25,661 nt of DNA from Marvinbryantia sp. (GCA_016297895.1 JAEDFS010000029.1:1-25661); one strand, 5' to 3'; shown: positions 1 to 7,935, numbered from the stretch's first letter. Made by a program: numbers and translations. The notes: generated by a model not told the origin, from the sequence alone.

Positions 1-237
1 TCTCATGTGATCGTAAAAGCCAACAACGAAGAATTGCCGGACTCCACCTTTGAGGAAGCAGCCAGACTGGCTGCCTATTACTCCAAAAAACGGGGATCCG
101 ACAAAATTGAAATTGACTATATACAGAAAAAGCATGTGAAAAAAGTGGCCGGCGCCAAACCCGGTTTTGTGATCTATCATACCAATTATTCCATGGTGAT
201 CGATTCCAATATTTCCGGCATCCGCCAGCTTTCCTGA
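1..237 (+). CDS. rqcH: RqcH/NFACT family protein, C-terminal fragment (cut by window edge)
   Basis: Only the last 78 codons are present; the reading frame is open through the left edge. The peptide reads SHVIVK, ELPD, then FEEAARLAAYYSKKR, then VEIDY-like and KKHVKK segments, ending with GAKPGFVIYHTNYSMVID. This is the signature of the NFACT-R (DUF814) domain that closes RqcH/FbpA proteins. In this family RqcH binds the stalled 50S ribosome with peptidyl-tRNA and recruits tRNA-Ala to add C-terminal alanine tails during ribosome quality control; the older name is fibronectin-binding protein. The GTG at position 7 is an internal valine codon, not a start. The gene converges on the minus-strand LeuRS-like gene, leaving about 35 bases between the two stops and no convincing terminator. 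Confidence 0.9.
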   Translation, partial: SHVIVKANNEELPDSTFEEAARLAAYYSKKRGSDKIEIDYIQKKHVKKVAGAKPGFVIYHTNYSMVIDSNISGIRQLS

Positions 238-272
238 ACCATCATGCTCCCGGAAACGGACATCCGCTTTTC

Positions 273-1004
273 TCAGCGGACGGCAAAGCTTAAGATTCTT
301 CCGGGAACATAGATTTCCTTCACGATCCTCTGTCTCATCTCTTCTTCCAGAAGAGATCTTCCGGTTTCAAGAGCTTCCTTTTCGGAAACACTCCCGGAAA
401 GACAGAGGATTCCTTTTTTCTTTCCGTTCACCTGTACCGGTACCGGAAGCTTTTCCTCCCTGAGAAGATCTCTGTCATAATCCGGCCAGGGTACTTCTGT
501 TACTGACTCCTCATGACCCAGTCTGTGCCAGAGTTCTCTGGAAAGGAAGGGGGCAAAAGCTGCCAGCAGGCGTACGGCTGCTTCCAGTATTCTCTGATCC
601 AGTCCCTCCTTCTCTGCCAGACATGCCAGACGTTTTCTTGCCTTCATAAGGCTGGACAGTGCTGTCCCCGTCTTTCCTTTTTTCAGCTCCTTTGTCACCT
701 CGAAGATCATCCGGTTTGCGGCAAAAAGCGCTTCTTCCGAAGGATCTCCTTCCCGCCTTTGCTGATTTACCACAAGATCCCAGAATCTGTGGAGAAAACG
801 GTATGCTCCGTCGATTCCCCCGTCCTCCCACATGGCATCATTCTCTTGCGGGTGTAAAAAACACCGATATACGGCCACTGCATCATATCCGTAATCCCGG
901 TAAAGATCCTGAGGAAAAACCGGATGCGCTTCCTGTATCTCTTTTTCTATTGTTTCATCATGCCATCGCTTCTCAATTCCCTTAAAATGATAGGATACTG
1001 TCAT
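273..1004 (-). CDS. Core-deleted leucyl-tRNA synthetase paralogue (N-terminal tip plus anticodon-binding domain)
   Basis: The 243-residue product aligns by eye only with the two ends of LeuRS. Residues 5-20 (YHFKGIEKRW) match the extreme N-terminus (HKEIEKKW). From about residue 30 it continues with PQDLYRDYGYDAVAVY, the segment that in LeuRS follows the KMSKS loop (PDDIIEEYGADTLRLY). GIDGAYRFLHRFW, APFLSRELWHRLG, the EVPWPDYD element, VQVNGKKKG and IVKEIYVPGRILSFAV then follow the anticodon-binding and C-terminal domains in order. The HIGH motif, the Rossmann fold, the CP1 editing domain and KMSKS itself are all absent, so it cannot charge tRNA. A full bacterial LeuRS has about 800 residues or more. 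The frame is intact and a good ribosome site (GGAGAGGAGAG) precedes the ATG. It starts 30 bases after recJ and is probably co-transcribed with it. tRNA-Leu binding or regulation is inferred only. Confidence 0.85.
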   Translation of the reverse strand: MTVSYHFKGIEKRWHDETIEKEIQEAHPVFPQDLYRDYGYDAVAVYRCFLHPQENDAMWEDGGIDGAYRFLHRFWDLVVNQQRREGDPSEEALFAANRMIFEVTKELKKGKTGTALSSLMKARKRLACLAEKEGLDQRILEAAVRLLAAFAPFLSRELWHRLGHEESVTEVPWPDYDRDLLREEKLPVPVQVNGKKKGILCLSGSVSEKEALETGRSLLEEEMRQRIVKEIYVPGRILSFAVR

Positions 1005-1034
1005 AGAAATCTCTCCTCTCCGCCTGTGCTCCTC

Positions 1035-2807
1035 TCAGACTGACCCTTTGCAGAAATTATGGATGATGATCTGAATCGTCCTGACTTCCCGGAACTCGTT
1101 GATGGACGGATAATAGATTACAGACAGTGTCACACCATTTTTTCTTCCCTGATAGAGTTTTTCTGTCTCTGTATATCCAAACCACTCTTCCAGCTTTCTC
1201 CGAAATTCATCCACATCTCCGAAGTAGATGGCATCCATCACTCTTCCGCTCTTGTTTGCCACCTGGAATTTCAGTACGTTTCGATTCTGTCCCATCACTC
1301 TGGCACTTTGAAAATCCAGATTCCGATCTGCAAATACCGGCTTTGGGTTTCCCTTTCCAAAAGGTTCCAGAAGATCCAGCTCTTCTATCAGTCCCTCGGA
1401 TATGTAATCAATAGGCATCGGCACATCGATCACAATTTTCTCTACCAGATCTTCCTCCGTCAATGAAGTAAGCTCATTCAGTTTTTTTCGAAGAACTTCC
1501 ACATTTTTCTTTTCCAGAGAACAGCCCGCTGCCATAGGATGACCTCCGTAATTGAGAAACAATTCTCCGCATTTCTGCATTTCCGCAAACATGGAATAAG
1601 CTTCGATGGATCTTCCTGACCCCTTTACACAATGTTCCCCATCTGTCAGCACAAACACCGGCCGGTAATATCTTTCCCGGATCCTTCCTGCAATGATCCC
1701 TGCCAGACTTTCGTGACATTCCGGAAGATAAACAACCAGCACCCTGTCATGTTTCAGGCTGGAATGTTCGATCAGATCCACTGCCTTTTCATAACCTTCC
1801 AGCGTCATCTCTTTTCTCTGCACATTCAGTTGAAGCAGTTCCTCCGCAATCTCTGTGGCCTCAATTTCAGACTCCGTCAACAGCAGCTCCAATGCTTTTT
1901 TTGCAGTATCCAGGCGCCCGCTGGCATTAATGCAGGGTCCAATTACAAAGCCGATATGGTAGGAATTGATGTTTTTCCCCTCCAGGCCATTCACCTGGAT
2001 CAATGCCCGAAGTCCCGGATTATCCGTCTGATTTAACTGGATCAGCCCTTCCCGCACCAGAATTCTGTTTTCTCCGGTAAGATCCATCACATCCCCTACC
2101 GTGGCAAAGGCAGCAAACTGGATCAGCTTTTCGCTCTCCTCTTCCGGGATCCCCATCCGCTCATATAATGCAGTCACCACTTTATAGGCCACTGCCGCAC
2201 CGCAAAGATTCTTATAGGGATATCCACATCCCGGCTGATGTGGATTGATTACCGCATCTGCCCCCGGAATCACTGCTTCCAGCTCACCATCCCGTTTTTC
2301 CATCCGAAGTTCATGATGATCCGTCACGATTACGGTCATTCCCAGTCTTTTCGCATAGTCGATCTGTTCTGTGGCTGAGATTCCGTTATCACAGGTGAGT
2401 ATGGTATCCACGCCTTCCTCATAAGCCTGTTCGATCAGATTTCTGTTCACACCATAGCCGTCACGGATCCTGTCCGGGATCTCATAATCCACCAGACCTC
2501 CGCACCGGAGTATTCCTCTCAGAAGAAGATAGGTTGATGTTACACCATCAATGTCATAATCCCCGATGATCCTGATTTTTTTCTGCGCATCGATCTTTCC
2601 TATCAGGATCTCCACCGCTTTTTCCATACCCTTCATCAGCCAGGGACTGTGAAGATGAAGGAGACTCCCATTCAGATAGACTTCTATATCTTCCTCCGTC
2701 ATAATATCTCTGTTGCGGATCAGTCTTGCGATCACCTGATCAACATGAAATTTTTCTGCGATCTTTTGAAAATCTGCTCTCTTGGCAGAAACTACCCACT
2801 TTTCCAT
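1035..2807 (-). CDS. recJ: Single-stranded-DNA-specific exonuclease RecJ
   Basis: RecJ degrades single-stranded DNA 5' to 3' in recombination and mismatch or base-excision repair. The DHH phosphoesterase motifs are present in order: GDYDIDGVTS (motif I), TCDNG (II), VTDHHE (III), then NPHQPGCGYPYKNLCGAAVAYK and ATVGDVMDL. The C-terminal DHHA1 part shows AGIIAGRIRERYYRP, KGSGRS and YGGHPMAAG. The frame stays open to an ATG at 2945, but that start lies inside secDF and the extra residues do not resemble RecJ. I place the start at 2807 (MEKWVV), giving 590 residues, a usual length; an ATG at 2816 is the alternative. Either start has only a weak ribosome site (GGA/GGAG close to the ATG) and lies just after a terminator-like hairpin. 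Confidence 0.92.
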   Translation of the reverse strand: MEKWVVSAKRADFQKIAEKFHVDQVIARLIRNRDIMTEEDIEVYLNGSLLHLHSPWLMKGMEKAVEILIGKIDAQKKIRIIGDYDIDGVTSTYLLLRGILRCGGLVDYEIPDRIRDGYGVNRNLIEQAYEEGVDTILTCDNGISATEQIDYAKRLGMTVIVTDHHELRMEKRDGELEAVIPGADAVINPHQPGCGYPYKNLCGAAVAYKVVTALYERMGIPEEESEKLIQFAAFATVGDVMDLTGENRILVREGLIQLNQTDNPGLRALIQVNGLEGKNINSYHIGFVIGPCINASGRLDTAKKALELLLTESEIEATEIAEELLQLNVQRKEMTLEGYEKAVDLIEHSSLKHDRVLVVYLPECHESLAGIIAGRIRERYYRPVFVLTDGEHCVKGSGRSIEAYSMFAEMQKCGELFLNYGGHPMAAGCSLEKKNVEVLRKKLNELTSLTEEDLVEKIVIDVPMPIDYISEGLIEELDLLEPFGKGNPKPVFADRNLDFQSARVMGQNRNVLKFQVANKSGRVMDAIYFGDVDEFRRKLEEWFGYTETEKLYQGRKNGVTLSVIYYPSINEFREVRTIQIIIHNFCKGSV

Positions 2808-2823
2808 ATGCTCCATTCCAATC

Positions 2824-2871
2824 AAAAAATGCTGCAGACACTCACGGCATCCATACCGGCGAGTTCTGCAG
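2824..2871 (-). terminator. Terminator-like hairpin between secDF and recJ
   Basis: Read on the minus strand, CTGCAGA (2865-2871) pairs with TCTGCAG (2832-2838). A one-base bulge is followed by a second six-pair segment (ACTCGC with GTGAGT) and a large loop. The stem is followed by a run of six T (2824-2829). This is a good intrinsic terminator for the scfA-scfB-secDF transcript. Its T run ends only about 7-16 bases before the possible recJ start codons, so recJ needs read-through, or a promoter upstream of or inside the hairpin. Confidence 0.75.
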
Positions 2872-2884
2872 CAATGTAAGTCTT

Positions 2885-5038
2885 TTATTTCTGTTTTCCT
2901 TTGATCTTTGTCTTCATCACATACCAGAGCGGACCTGTGATACATACAGAAGAGTAACCACCGCAGAGGATACCTACCATCAGAGGCAGTGCAAATTCAC
3001 GGATAGAACTTACTCCCAGCAGATACAGCACTGCTACCATGATAAAGGTTGTAATTGTAGTATAAATACTTCTTGTGAGTGTCTGTGTCACACTTAAGTT
3101 CACCACATCTGCAATCGTCTGTTTTTTCGTTTTCTCTTTCAGATTCTCACGGATTCGGTCGAAGATAACGATCGTTGCATTGATCGAATAACCCACGATC
3201 GTCAGCATACATGCAATAAATGTGTTGCCTACACTGATCCAGAGTACTGCATAGCAGGCAAGCACCACCAGAACATCATGGATCAATGCCATTACCGCAC
3301 TGGTTGCAAAACGTACATCACTGAAACGGAACCAGATATACAGCAGCATGAAAATGGTAGCAATAATCACAGCACTGACTGCATCATTCTTCATTTCTCC
3401 GCTGATGGTAGATGAAATACTCTCGGTAGCGATCAGACTGGAATCCACAGCAAATTCAGACACCAGCTTGTCCTCCATGGTGTTTCTCTCTTCCACACTG
3501 AGTTCTCTGGTCTTGATCACAACCTGATTTCCCCCGGTCACCTTCTGCATCTGAATATTGGCATCTCCGGTCACTTCCTGTACCACAGGCTTCACTTTTG
3601 CATCAAGATCCTCAATACTGAAATCCTCATTAAAGGTCACAGTGGTGGAGGTACCTCCCATGAACTCCAGGCTGTAATTCAGCACTTTTCCGTCACTGCT
3701 CTTATGCATCAGCATCATAGCCGGTCCCACAAGGATCAGCACGATAGAAAGTACAAAGAAAATCTTTTTCTTTCCCACAAAATCAATGGGTTTTACTTCT
3801 TTTGCTCTTCCGTAATATTTTTCATCCTGTACACCAAGGGCATATACCGCATTCATCAGCAGTCTGGATACCACCAGTGCGGTAAACATGGAAAGCACGA
3901 TACCAAGAGAAAGTGTCTGAGCAAATCCCTGAATACTTCCGGTTCCCTTATATGCCAGTACTGCTGCGGCGATCAGGGTAGTGATATTACCATCCAGAAT
4001 AGCAGACAGTGCTTTCTGGAATCCGATCTTAATGGCAGCCTTCACAGACTTGTCCTGAGCAATCTCCTCGCGAATACGGGCATAAATAATTACATTGGCG
4101 TCGACCGCCATACCGATAGAAAGAATGATACCTGCGATACCTGCGAGAGTCAGTGTCAGGTCAAATGCATTTAAGCACACCAGTTCCAGTCCTGTATAGA
4201 TCAGAAGGGACACACCTGCTACCATACCCGGCACACGATATACGATCGCCATAAAAATAATAACAAGAAGAAGTCCGATGGCACCTGCCAGTACGCTGGT
4301 AGAGATCGCTTTCTCACCAAGCTGGGCTCCTACTACATTGGAACGGAGTTCTTCCAGCTCCAGTGCCAGAGAACCGATACGAATGGAGGATGCCAGTGAT
4401 TCCGCTTCCTCACGGTTTGCCATACCTGTGATCTGAGCCGTTCCGCCGGTAATCGCTGTCTGTACGACCGGCGCACTGATCGTGCTGCCGTCATATACGA
4501 TCATGATCTGCTTACCGATGTTTTCTGTAGTTGCTGTGGCAAATTTGGTACTTCCCTCGTCTGTGAGAACCAGTTCCACCACATTCTGGGTATTACCCAT
4601 TTCATCCGCTGATGTTGCGGCCTTTGCTGTCTCCACATCTGTTCCTTCCAGAACAACGGTTCCGTCCGTAAGCTGGAAAGTCAGGGAACCGGGCTTCCCC
4701 AGCTCCTCCAGGATCTTATTGGCATCTGATACGCCCGGGATCTCAATGTTGATCCGGTCAGATCCTTCCTGATAGACCTGAGCTTCCGTGCTGTAACCGG
4801 CTACACGCTGCTGAAGTTTATAGATAGTATCCTTCATATCCTCCGAAGAAGGATCCTCTTCTCCTACTGCACGGTATGTAATGCTGACACCACCGGACAG
4901 ATCCAGACCGGTAATAATGTTTCTGGCCGCACCGGTTCCTGTAGGTCCCCATCCAACCAGAGCAGTGAATCCCAGCAGAACGGTCAGCACTGCTGCGACG
5001 ATCACTACCGCAAGTGACTTTTTCTTGTTCATGTTCAT
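2885..5038 (-). CDS. secDF: Fused protein translocase subunit SecDF
   Basis: SecD and SecF, normally separate, are joined here in one 717-residue polytopic membrane protein that uses the proton gradient to help pull proteins across the membrane through SecYEG. An N-terminal membrane helix (about residues 7-28) is followed by the SecD signature TGLDLSGGVSITYR and a short periplasmic-type head (NIEIPGV, LQLTDG-like). The SecD membrane block follows (GIAGIILSIGMAVDANVIIYAR, then LDGNITTLIAA). The SecF half starts near residue 425 and carries YSLEFMGGTSTTVTF and the closing SecF helices (MLTIVGYSINATIVIFDRIREN). The start overlaps the scfB stop as ATGA, with GAGGAG five bases upstream, indicating translational coupling. 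The ATG two codons later is a less likely start. Confidence 0.96.
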   Translation of the reverse strand: MNMNKKKSLAVVIVAAVLTVLLGFTALVGWGPTGTGAARNIITGLDLSGGVSITYRAVGEEDPSSEDMKDTIYKLQQRVAGYSTEAQVYQEGSDRINIEIPGVSDANKILEELGKPGSLTFQLTDGTVVLEGTDVETAKAATSADEMGNTQNVVELVLTDEGSTKFATATTENIGKQIMIVYDGSTISAPVVQTAITGGTAQITGMANREEAESLASSIRIGSLALELEELRSNVVGAQLGEKAISTSVLAGAIGLLLVIIFMAIVYRVPGMVAGVSLLIYTGLELVCLNAFDLTLTLAGIAGIILSIGMAVDANVIIYARIREEIAQDKSVKAAIKIGFQKALSAILDGNITTLIAAAVLAYKGTGSIQGFAQTLSLGIVLSMFTALVVSRLLMNAVYALGVQDEKYYGRAKEVKPIDFVGKKKIFFVLSIVLILVGPAMMLMHKSSDGKVLNYSLEFMGGTSTTVTFNEDFSIEDLDAKVKPVVQEVTGDANIQMQKVTGGNQVVIKTRELSVEERNTMEDKLVSEFAVDSSLIATESISSTISGEMKNDAVSAVIIATIFMLLYIWFRFSDVRFATSAVMALIHDVLVVLACYAVLWISVGNTFIACMLTIVGYSINATIVIFDRIRENLKEKTKKQTIADVVNLSVTQTLTRSIYTTITTFIMVAVLYLLGVSSIREFALPLMVGILCGGYSSVCITGPLWYVMKTKIKGKQK

Positions 5039-6417
5039 TTTATCTCCTCTTCCTTTTCTATCTCATCTGCTAAAGCAGCTTTGATCATGATCGCACATTC
5101 CACACGCTTTCTCTGAAGCTCACAGCCGATATCATAAGCATCATAGATACTTCCGTGGAAATTGTAGGAATTCGCCGCACACCCGCCGCTGCAGTAAAAT
5201 CTGGCAAAACAGTTCCTGCATTTTTCCTTGGCATAGACATTGCAGCATTTAAAATCATCCCGGATATCTTCTCTTGTGATCCCTTCATCCACATTTCCCA
5301 TAAGAAATGCCTCATTGCCTACAAATTGATGACAGGGATACAGATCTCCCCATGGTGTGACCGCAAGATACTCGGTTCCTGAACCGCATCCGGACAGACG
5401 CTTGTATACACAGGGACCGCCGGTGAGATCAATCATAAAATGGAAGAACTGGAATCCGTTTCCTTCCTTTTCCCTTCGGATCATCTCTTTCGCAAGCTTA
5501 TCATATTCTTCACAGATCACCGGAACATCTTCTTCTCTGAGTGCATATTCCTCTTTTTCGTCAGCAACCACCGGCTCCACAGAGATCTGCCTGAAGCCCA
5601 GATCAGCCAGATGCAGCACATCGGATGCAAAATCCAGATTGTTTCTGGTGAAGGTTCCCCTCACATAGTACTTTTCCTGTCCCCGGCTGTCAGCAAACTT
5701 CTGAAACTTAGGTACGATCAGATCGTAGCTTCCCTTTCCTCTGCGGAAGGGTCTCATCTTATCGTGAACCTCCTTCCGGCCGTCGATACTCAGTACCACA
5801 TTGGCCATTTCCCTGTTGCAGAATTCCATAACTTCGTCGTCGAGCAGTACTCCGTTTGTGGTCAGGGTAAACCGGAAATTCTTGTCATGAAGTTTTTCCT
5901 GTTCTCTCCCGTATGCAACCAGATCCTTGACTACCTGCCAGTTCATCAGAGGCTCTCCGCCGAAAAAGTCGACCTCAAGATTTCTCCTGCTGCCGGAATT
6001 GGCGATCAGAAAATCAAGTGCCTTCTTTCCCACTTCAAAGCTCATCAAAGCACGCCTGCCGTGATATTCTCCCTCTTCTGCAAAGCAATACTGACATGCC
6101 AGATTACAGTCATGGGCAATGTGCAGACACAGCGCCTTTACCACTGTCTGACGTTTTTTAAAATCAAGGATCGGTTCCCGGTAGATATCTTCCGTAAACA
6201 GCTGACCGGCTTTTTTCAGTTCCTCACATTCCTGAAGGGCTTCCTCCACATCGGACGCCGGATACCTGGCATCCAGCTGTGTATGAACGGAACCTGCATC
6301 CTCCTGTCTGTCAAGGTGAGCGATCACCTCATAAACCAGATCATCTACCACATGAATCGCACCGCTGTTAATATCCATAACAATGTTATATCCATTGTTT
6401 TTATACTGATGAATCAC
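5035..6417 (-). CDS. scfB: SCIFF peptide radical SAM maturase (ranthipeptide synthase, CteB-like)
   Basis: This 460-residue radical SAM/SPASM enzyme matches the maturases that form thioether crosslinks from cysteine sulfur to non-alpha carbons in the SCIFF precursor (characterised relatives: CteB of Clostridium thermocellum, Tte1186). The first 90 or so residues fit a peptide-recognition (RRE) domain. The radical SAM cluster motif CNLACQYC gives C104, C108 and C111; EVDFFGGEPLMNW follows. The C-terminal SPASM region is rich in cysteine (GCGSGTEYLAVTPWGDLYPCHQF, then CCNVY, KCRNCFARFYCSGGCAAN and IGCELQRKR) and should hold two auxiliary 4Fe-4S clusters. The start is GTG at 6417, preceded by GAGGAAATAAGC. 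It lies 109 bases after scfA and overlaps secDF by four bases. Confidence 0.95.
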   Translation of the reverse strand: MIHQYKNNGYNIVMDINSGAIHVVDDLVYEVIAHLDRQEDAGSVHTQLDARYPASDVEEALQECEELKKAGQLFTEDIYREPILDFKKRQTVVKALCLHIAHDCNLACQYCFAEEGEYHGRRALMSFEVGKKALDFLIANSGSRRNLEVDFFGGEPLMNWQVVKDLVAYGREQEKLHDKNFRFTLTTNGVLLDDEVMEFCNREMANVVLSIDGRKEVHDKMRPFRRGKGSYDLIVPKFQKFADSRGQEKYYVRGTFTRNNLDFASDVLHLADLGFRQISVEPVVADEKEEYALREEDVPVICEEYDKLAKEMIRREKEGNGFQFFHFMIDLTGGPCVYKRLSGCGSGTEYLAVTPWGDLYPCHQFVGNEAFLMGNVDEGITREDIRDDFKCCNVYAKEKCRNCFARFYCSGGCAANSYNFHGSIYDAYDIGCELQRKRVECAIMIKAALADEIEKEEEIK

Positions 6418-6467
6418 GCTTATTTCCTCACACTTCCGTTAAGCTTTCTTCTTTTCCTTTACCTATA

Positions 6468-6497
6468 ATAAGCAGCGAACAAACATCCGCTGCTTAT
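6468..6497 (-). other. Ten-base-pair hairpin in the scfA-scfB intergenic region
   Basis: ATAAGCAGCG (6468-6477) and CGCTGCTTAT (6488-6497) form a perfect 10-bp stem with a 10-base loop. There is no T tract on the minus-strand exit side (TATAGGTAAAGG follows), so it is not a standard terminator. Placed 29 bases after the scfA stop and about 50 bases before scfB, it could protect the 3' end of a short scfA transcript or lower read-through into the maturase gene. That role is inferred. Confidence 0.6.
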
Positions 6498-6526
6498 CAC
6501 TTCTATCCGCTTTATCGATTTAAAAA

Positions 6527-6670
6527 TTATTTATGATTTTCGCAGCTCTGATTTCCTACTGTGCAGGAAGTCTTGCAAGCTGACTGGCAGGAAGTCTGGC
6601 ATTCTCCGCATCCGCCTTTTTTCAGTGAGTTCTGTAAGCTCTGTGTATTTAATGTTTTGATATGTTTCAT
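6527..6670 (-). CDS. scfA: SCIFF ranthipeptide precursor (six cysteines in forty-five)
   Basis: The 47-residue peptide starts MKHIKTLNTQ and carries six cysteines (C21, C24, C28, C32, C36, C43) separated by small and polar residues. This is the nearly invariant SCIFF sequence found across Clostridia. The N-terminal third is the leader read by the maturase; the cysteines of the core become thioether crosslinked by the adjacent radical SAM enzyme. The biological role of the mature peptide is not settled; a signalling role has been proposed for ranthipeptides. An upstream in-frame ATG at 6763 is rejected because AAGGAGGAATATC sits directly before the ATG at 6670. A good promoter lies 35 bases upstream. 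No dedicated exporter or protease is next to it; SecDF is the only nearby export component. Confidence 0.96.
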   Translation of the reverse strand: MKHIKTLNTQSLQNSLKKGGCGECQTSCQSACKTSCTVGNQSCENHK

Positions 6671-6704
6671 GATATTCCTCCTTAATGAGACTTTAACTTT
6701 ATAC

Positions 6705-6733
6705 AGTATAACATGCTTCCTGTGGAATCTCAA
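6705..6733 (-). promoter_or_regulatory. Predicted sigma-A promoter of scfA
   Basis: On the minus strand TTGAGA (6728-6733) and TATACT (6705-6710) are separated by exactly 17 bases. Start of transcription would fall near 6698, giving a leader of about 28 bases with the strong AAGGAGG ribosome site. It is expected to drive scfA-scfB-secDF. Confidence 0.7.
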
Positions 6734-6756
6734 TATTTTTTTTAAATTTTGAAAAA

Positions 6757-6790
6757 ATATCACACAACAGACACATTTCTGTGATATAGT
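6757..6790 (+). promoter_or_regulatory. Candidate operator and -10 box before the FKBP-like lipoprotein gene
   Basis: A perfect 8-bp inverted repeat, ATATCACA (6757-6764) and TGTGATAT (6780-6787), is separated by 15 bases. Its right arm overlaps a possible -10 box TATAGT (6785-6790), about 45 bases before the start codon. No good -35 box is visible at 16-18 bases, so an activator-dependent or repressor-controlled promoter is possible. The regulator is unknown. Confidence 0.4.
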
Positions 6791-6834
6791 AAGCTCGGAT
6801 CATGATACAGATTATCGAAAGAAAGGAACTGAAT

Positions 6835-7935
6835 ATGAAAAAAAGATCGATTCTTCTGATTCTGGCAGCAGCTTCTGTCAGTCTTTTAAGCGGATGTCAG
6901 AAAGAAGACACCACCAGCAAATATGCAAAATATGTTACTCTCGGAGACTACAAGGGTCTTACGGTAGACCGGGTCGTTTATACAGTTACCGAAGAGGATG
7001 TGGAAGCTGAGATTGAGAATCTTCTCTATTCTTATTCTGAAACCACTCCGATTACAGACCGCGGTGCCCTTAATGGAGATCTGGTCAATATCGATTATTC
7101 CGGAACCATTGACGGGGAAGCTTTTGACGGCGGATCAGAGTCTGACTGCGAAGTGGAACTTGGCAGCGACAGCTTTATCGAAGGCTTTGAGGACCAGATT
7201 GTAGGTATGAAGACCGGAGAAACGAAGGAATTTTCCGTTACTTTCCCGGAAAATTATGACGGAGAACTGGACGGAAAAGAAGCTGTCTTTACGGTCACCG
7301 TCAATGAAATCTATCAGACAGAACTTCCCGCTTTGGATGAGGAATTTGTCAAAGAAAATACAGAATATACCAGTATTGCCGATCTGGAAATGGGACTTCG
7401 GGAAGAACTGGAAGCTTCCAACGAGGACGAATCCAATTATACAGCTTCCTATGATGCCCTTTATATGGTCATTGACAATTCTACCGTAGGCGGCTATCCG
7501 GAAGAAATATACCAGGAAGCATTGGATGAGATCACTGCTTCCAATAATCAGATAGCAGAAATGTTCGGTATTTCCGTAGAAGAACTGTACGGAGATGACT
7601 ACGACCCCGATGCTGCTGCCCTTGATTATCTGACCGAAAAACTGGTTGTATATGCCATCGCCGAAAAAGAAGATCTCTCTGTCAGCGACGAGGAATACCA
7701 GTCTTACGTAGAAGAAAACTATCCGTTATACGGATATGAGACCCAGGAAGAATACGAAAAAGACTATGCCCCCGAATCCACAAAATATGAGCTTCTTTAT
7801 GACAAAGTCCTCTCTTTTCTCCTGGACAACAGTAACTTAAACGATATCTCCGAGGAGGAATATTTCTCTGATGAGGATATTTTCAGCGAAGAGGATGTAT
7901 CCGTGGAAGAGGAGTCTGTCTCTGAAAATGAATAA
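6835..7935 (+). CDS. Secreted FKBP/trigger-factor-like peptidyl-prolyl isomerase lipoprotein
   Basis: The 366-residue protein starts MKKRSILLILAAA and has a lipobox LLSGC with the lipidated cysteine at residue 21, so it should be anchored outside the membrane. Residues of about 65-160 form an FKBP-type domain of trigger-factor type: GDLVNIDYSGTIDGEAFDGG, then FIEGFEDQIVGMKTGE and FSVTFPENY. The following helical part (LDEEFVKE, LREELEAS) resembles the trigger factor C-terminal chaperone region, though no ribosome-binding domain is present. It probably assists folding of exported proteins. The last 30 or so residues are very acidic (SEEEYFSDED, EEDVSVEEE). The start is at 6835 because AAAGGAACTGAAT precedes it; an in-frame ATG at 6802 has no such site and would spoil the signal sequence. 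The stop overlaps the next gene by 8 bases. Confidence 0.88.
   Translation: MKKRSILLILAAASVSLLSGCQKEDTTSKYAKYVTLGDYKGLTVDRVVYTVTEEDVEAEIENLLYSYSETTPITDRGALNGDLVNIDYSGTIDGEAFDGGSESDCEVELGSDSFIEGFEDQIVGMKTGETKEFSVTFPENYDGELDGKEAVFTVTVNEIYQTELPALDEEFVKENTEYTSIADLEMGLREELEASNEDESNYTASYDALYMVIDNSTVGGYPEEIYQEALDEITASNNQIAEMFGISVEELYGDDYDPDAAALDYLTEKLVVYAIAEKEDLSVSDEEYQSYVEENYPLYGYETQEEYEKDYAPESTKYELLYDKVLSFLLDNSNLNDISEEEYFSDEDIFSEEDVSVEEESVSENE

Noticed and set aside
263..280. TCCGCT/AGCGGA stem between rqcH and the LeuRS-like gene as a shared terminator
   Set aside because: The stem is only 6 bp, overlaps the end of the LeuRS-like coding region and has no T run on either side.
2808..2945. Longer recJ reading frame starting inside secDF
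   Set aside because: The extra 46 codons overlap secDF and the terminator hairpin, do not resemble RecJ and have no ribosome site.
5440..6468. 342-codon open frame on the plus strand antisense to scfB
   Set aside because: scfB carries all the radical SAM and SPASM motifs; the antisense product has no recognisable domain and no ribosome site, so it is a shadow frame.
6671..6763. N-terminal extension of the SCIFF peptide to 78 residues
   Set aside because: The extension covers the predicted promoter, and the ATG at 6670 has a near-perfect ribosome site and gives the usual 47-residue peptide.
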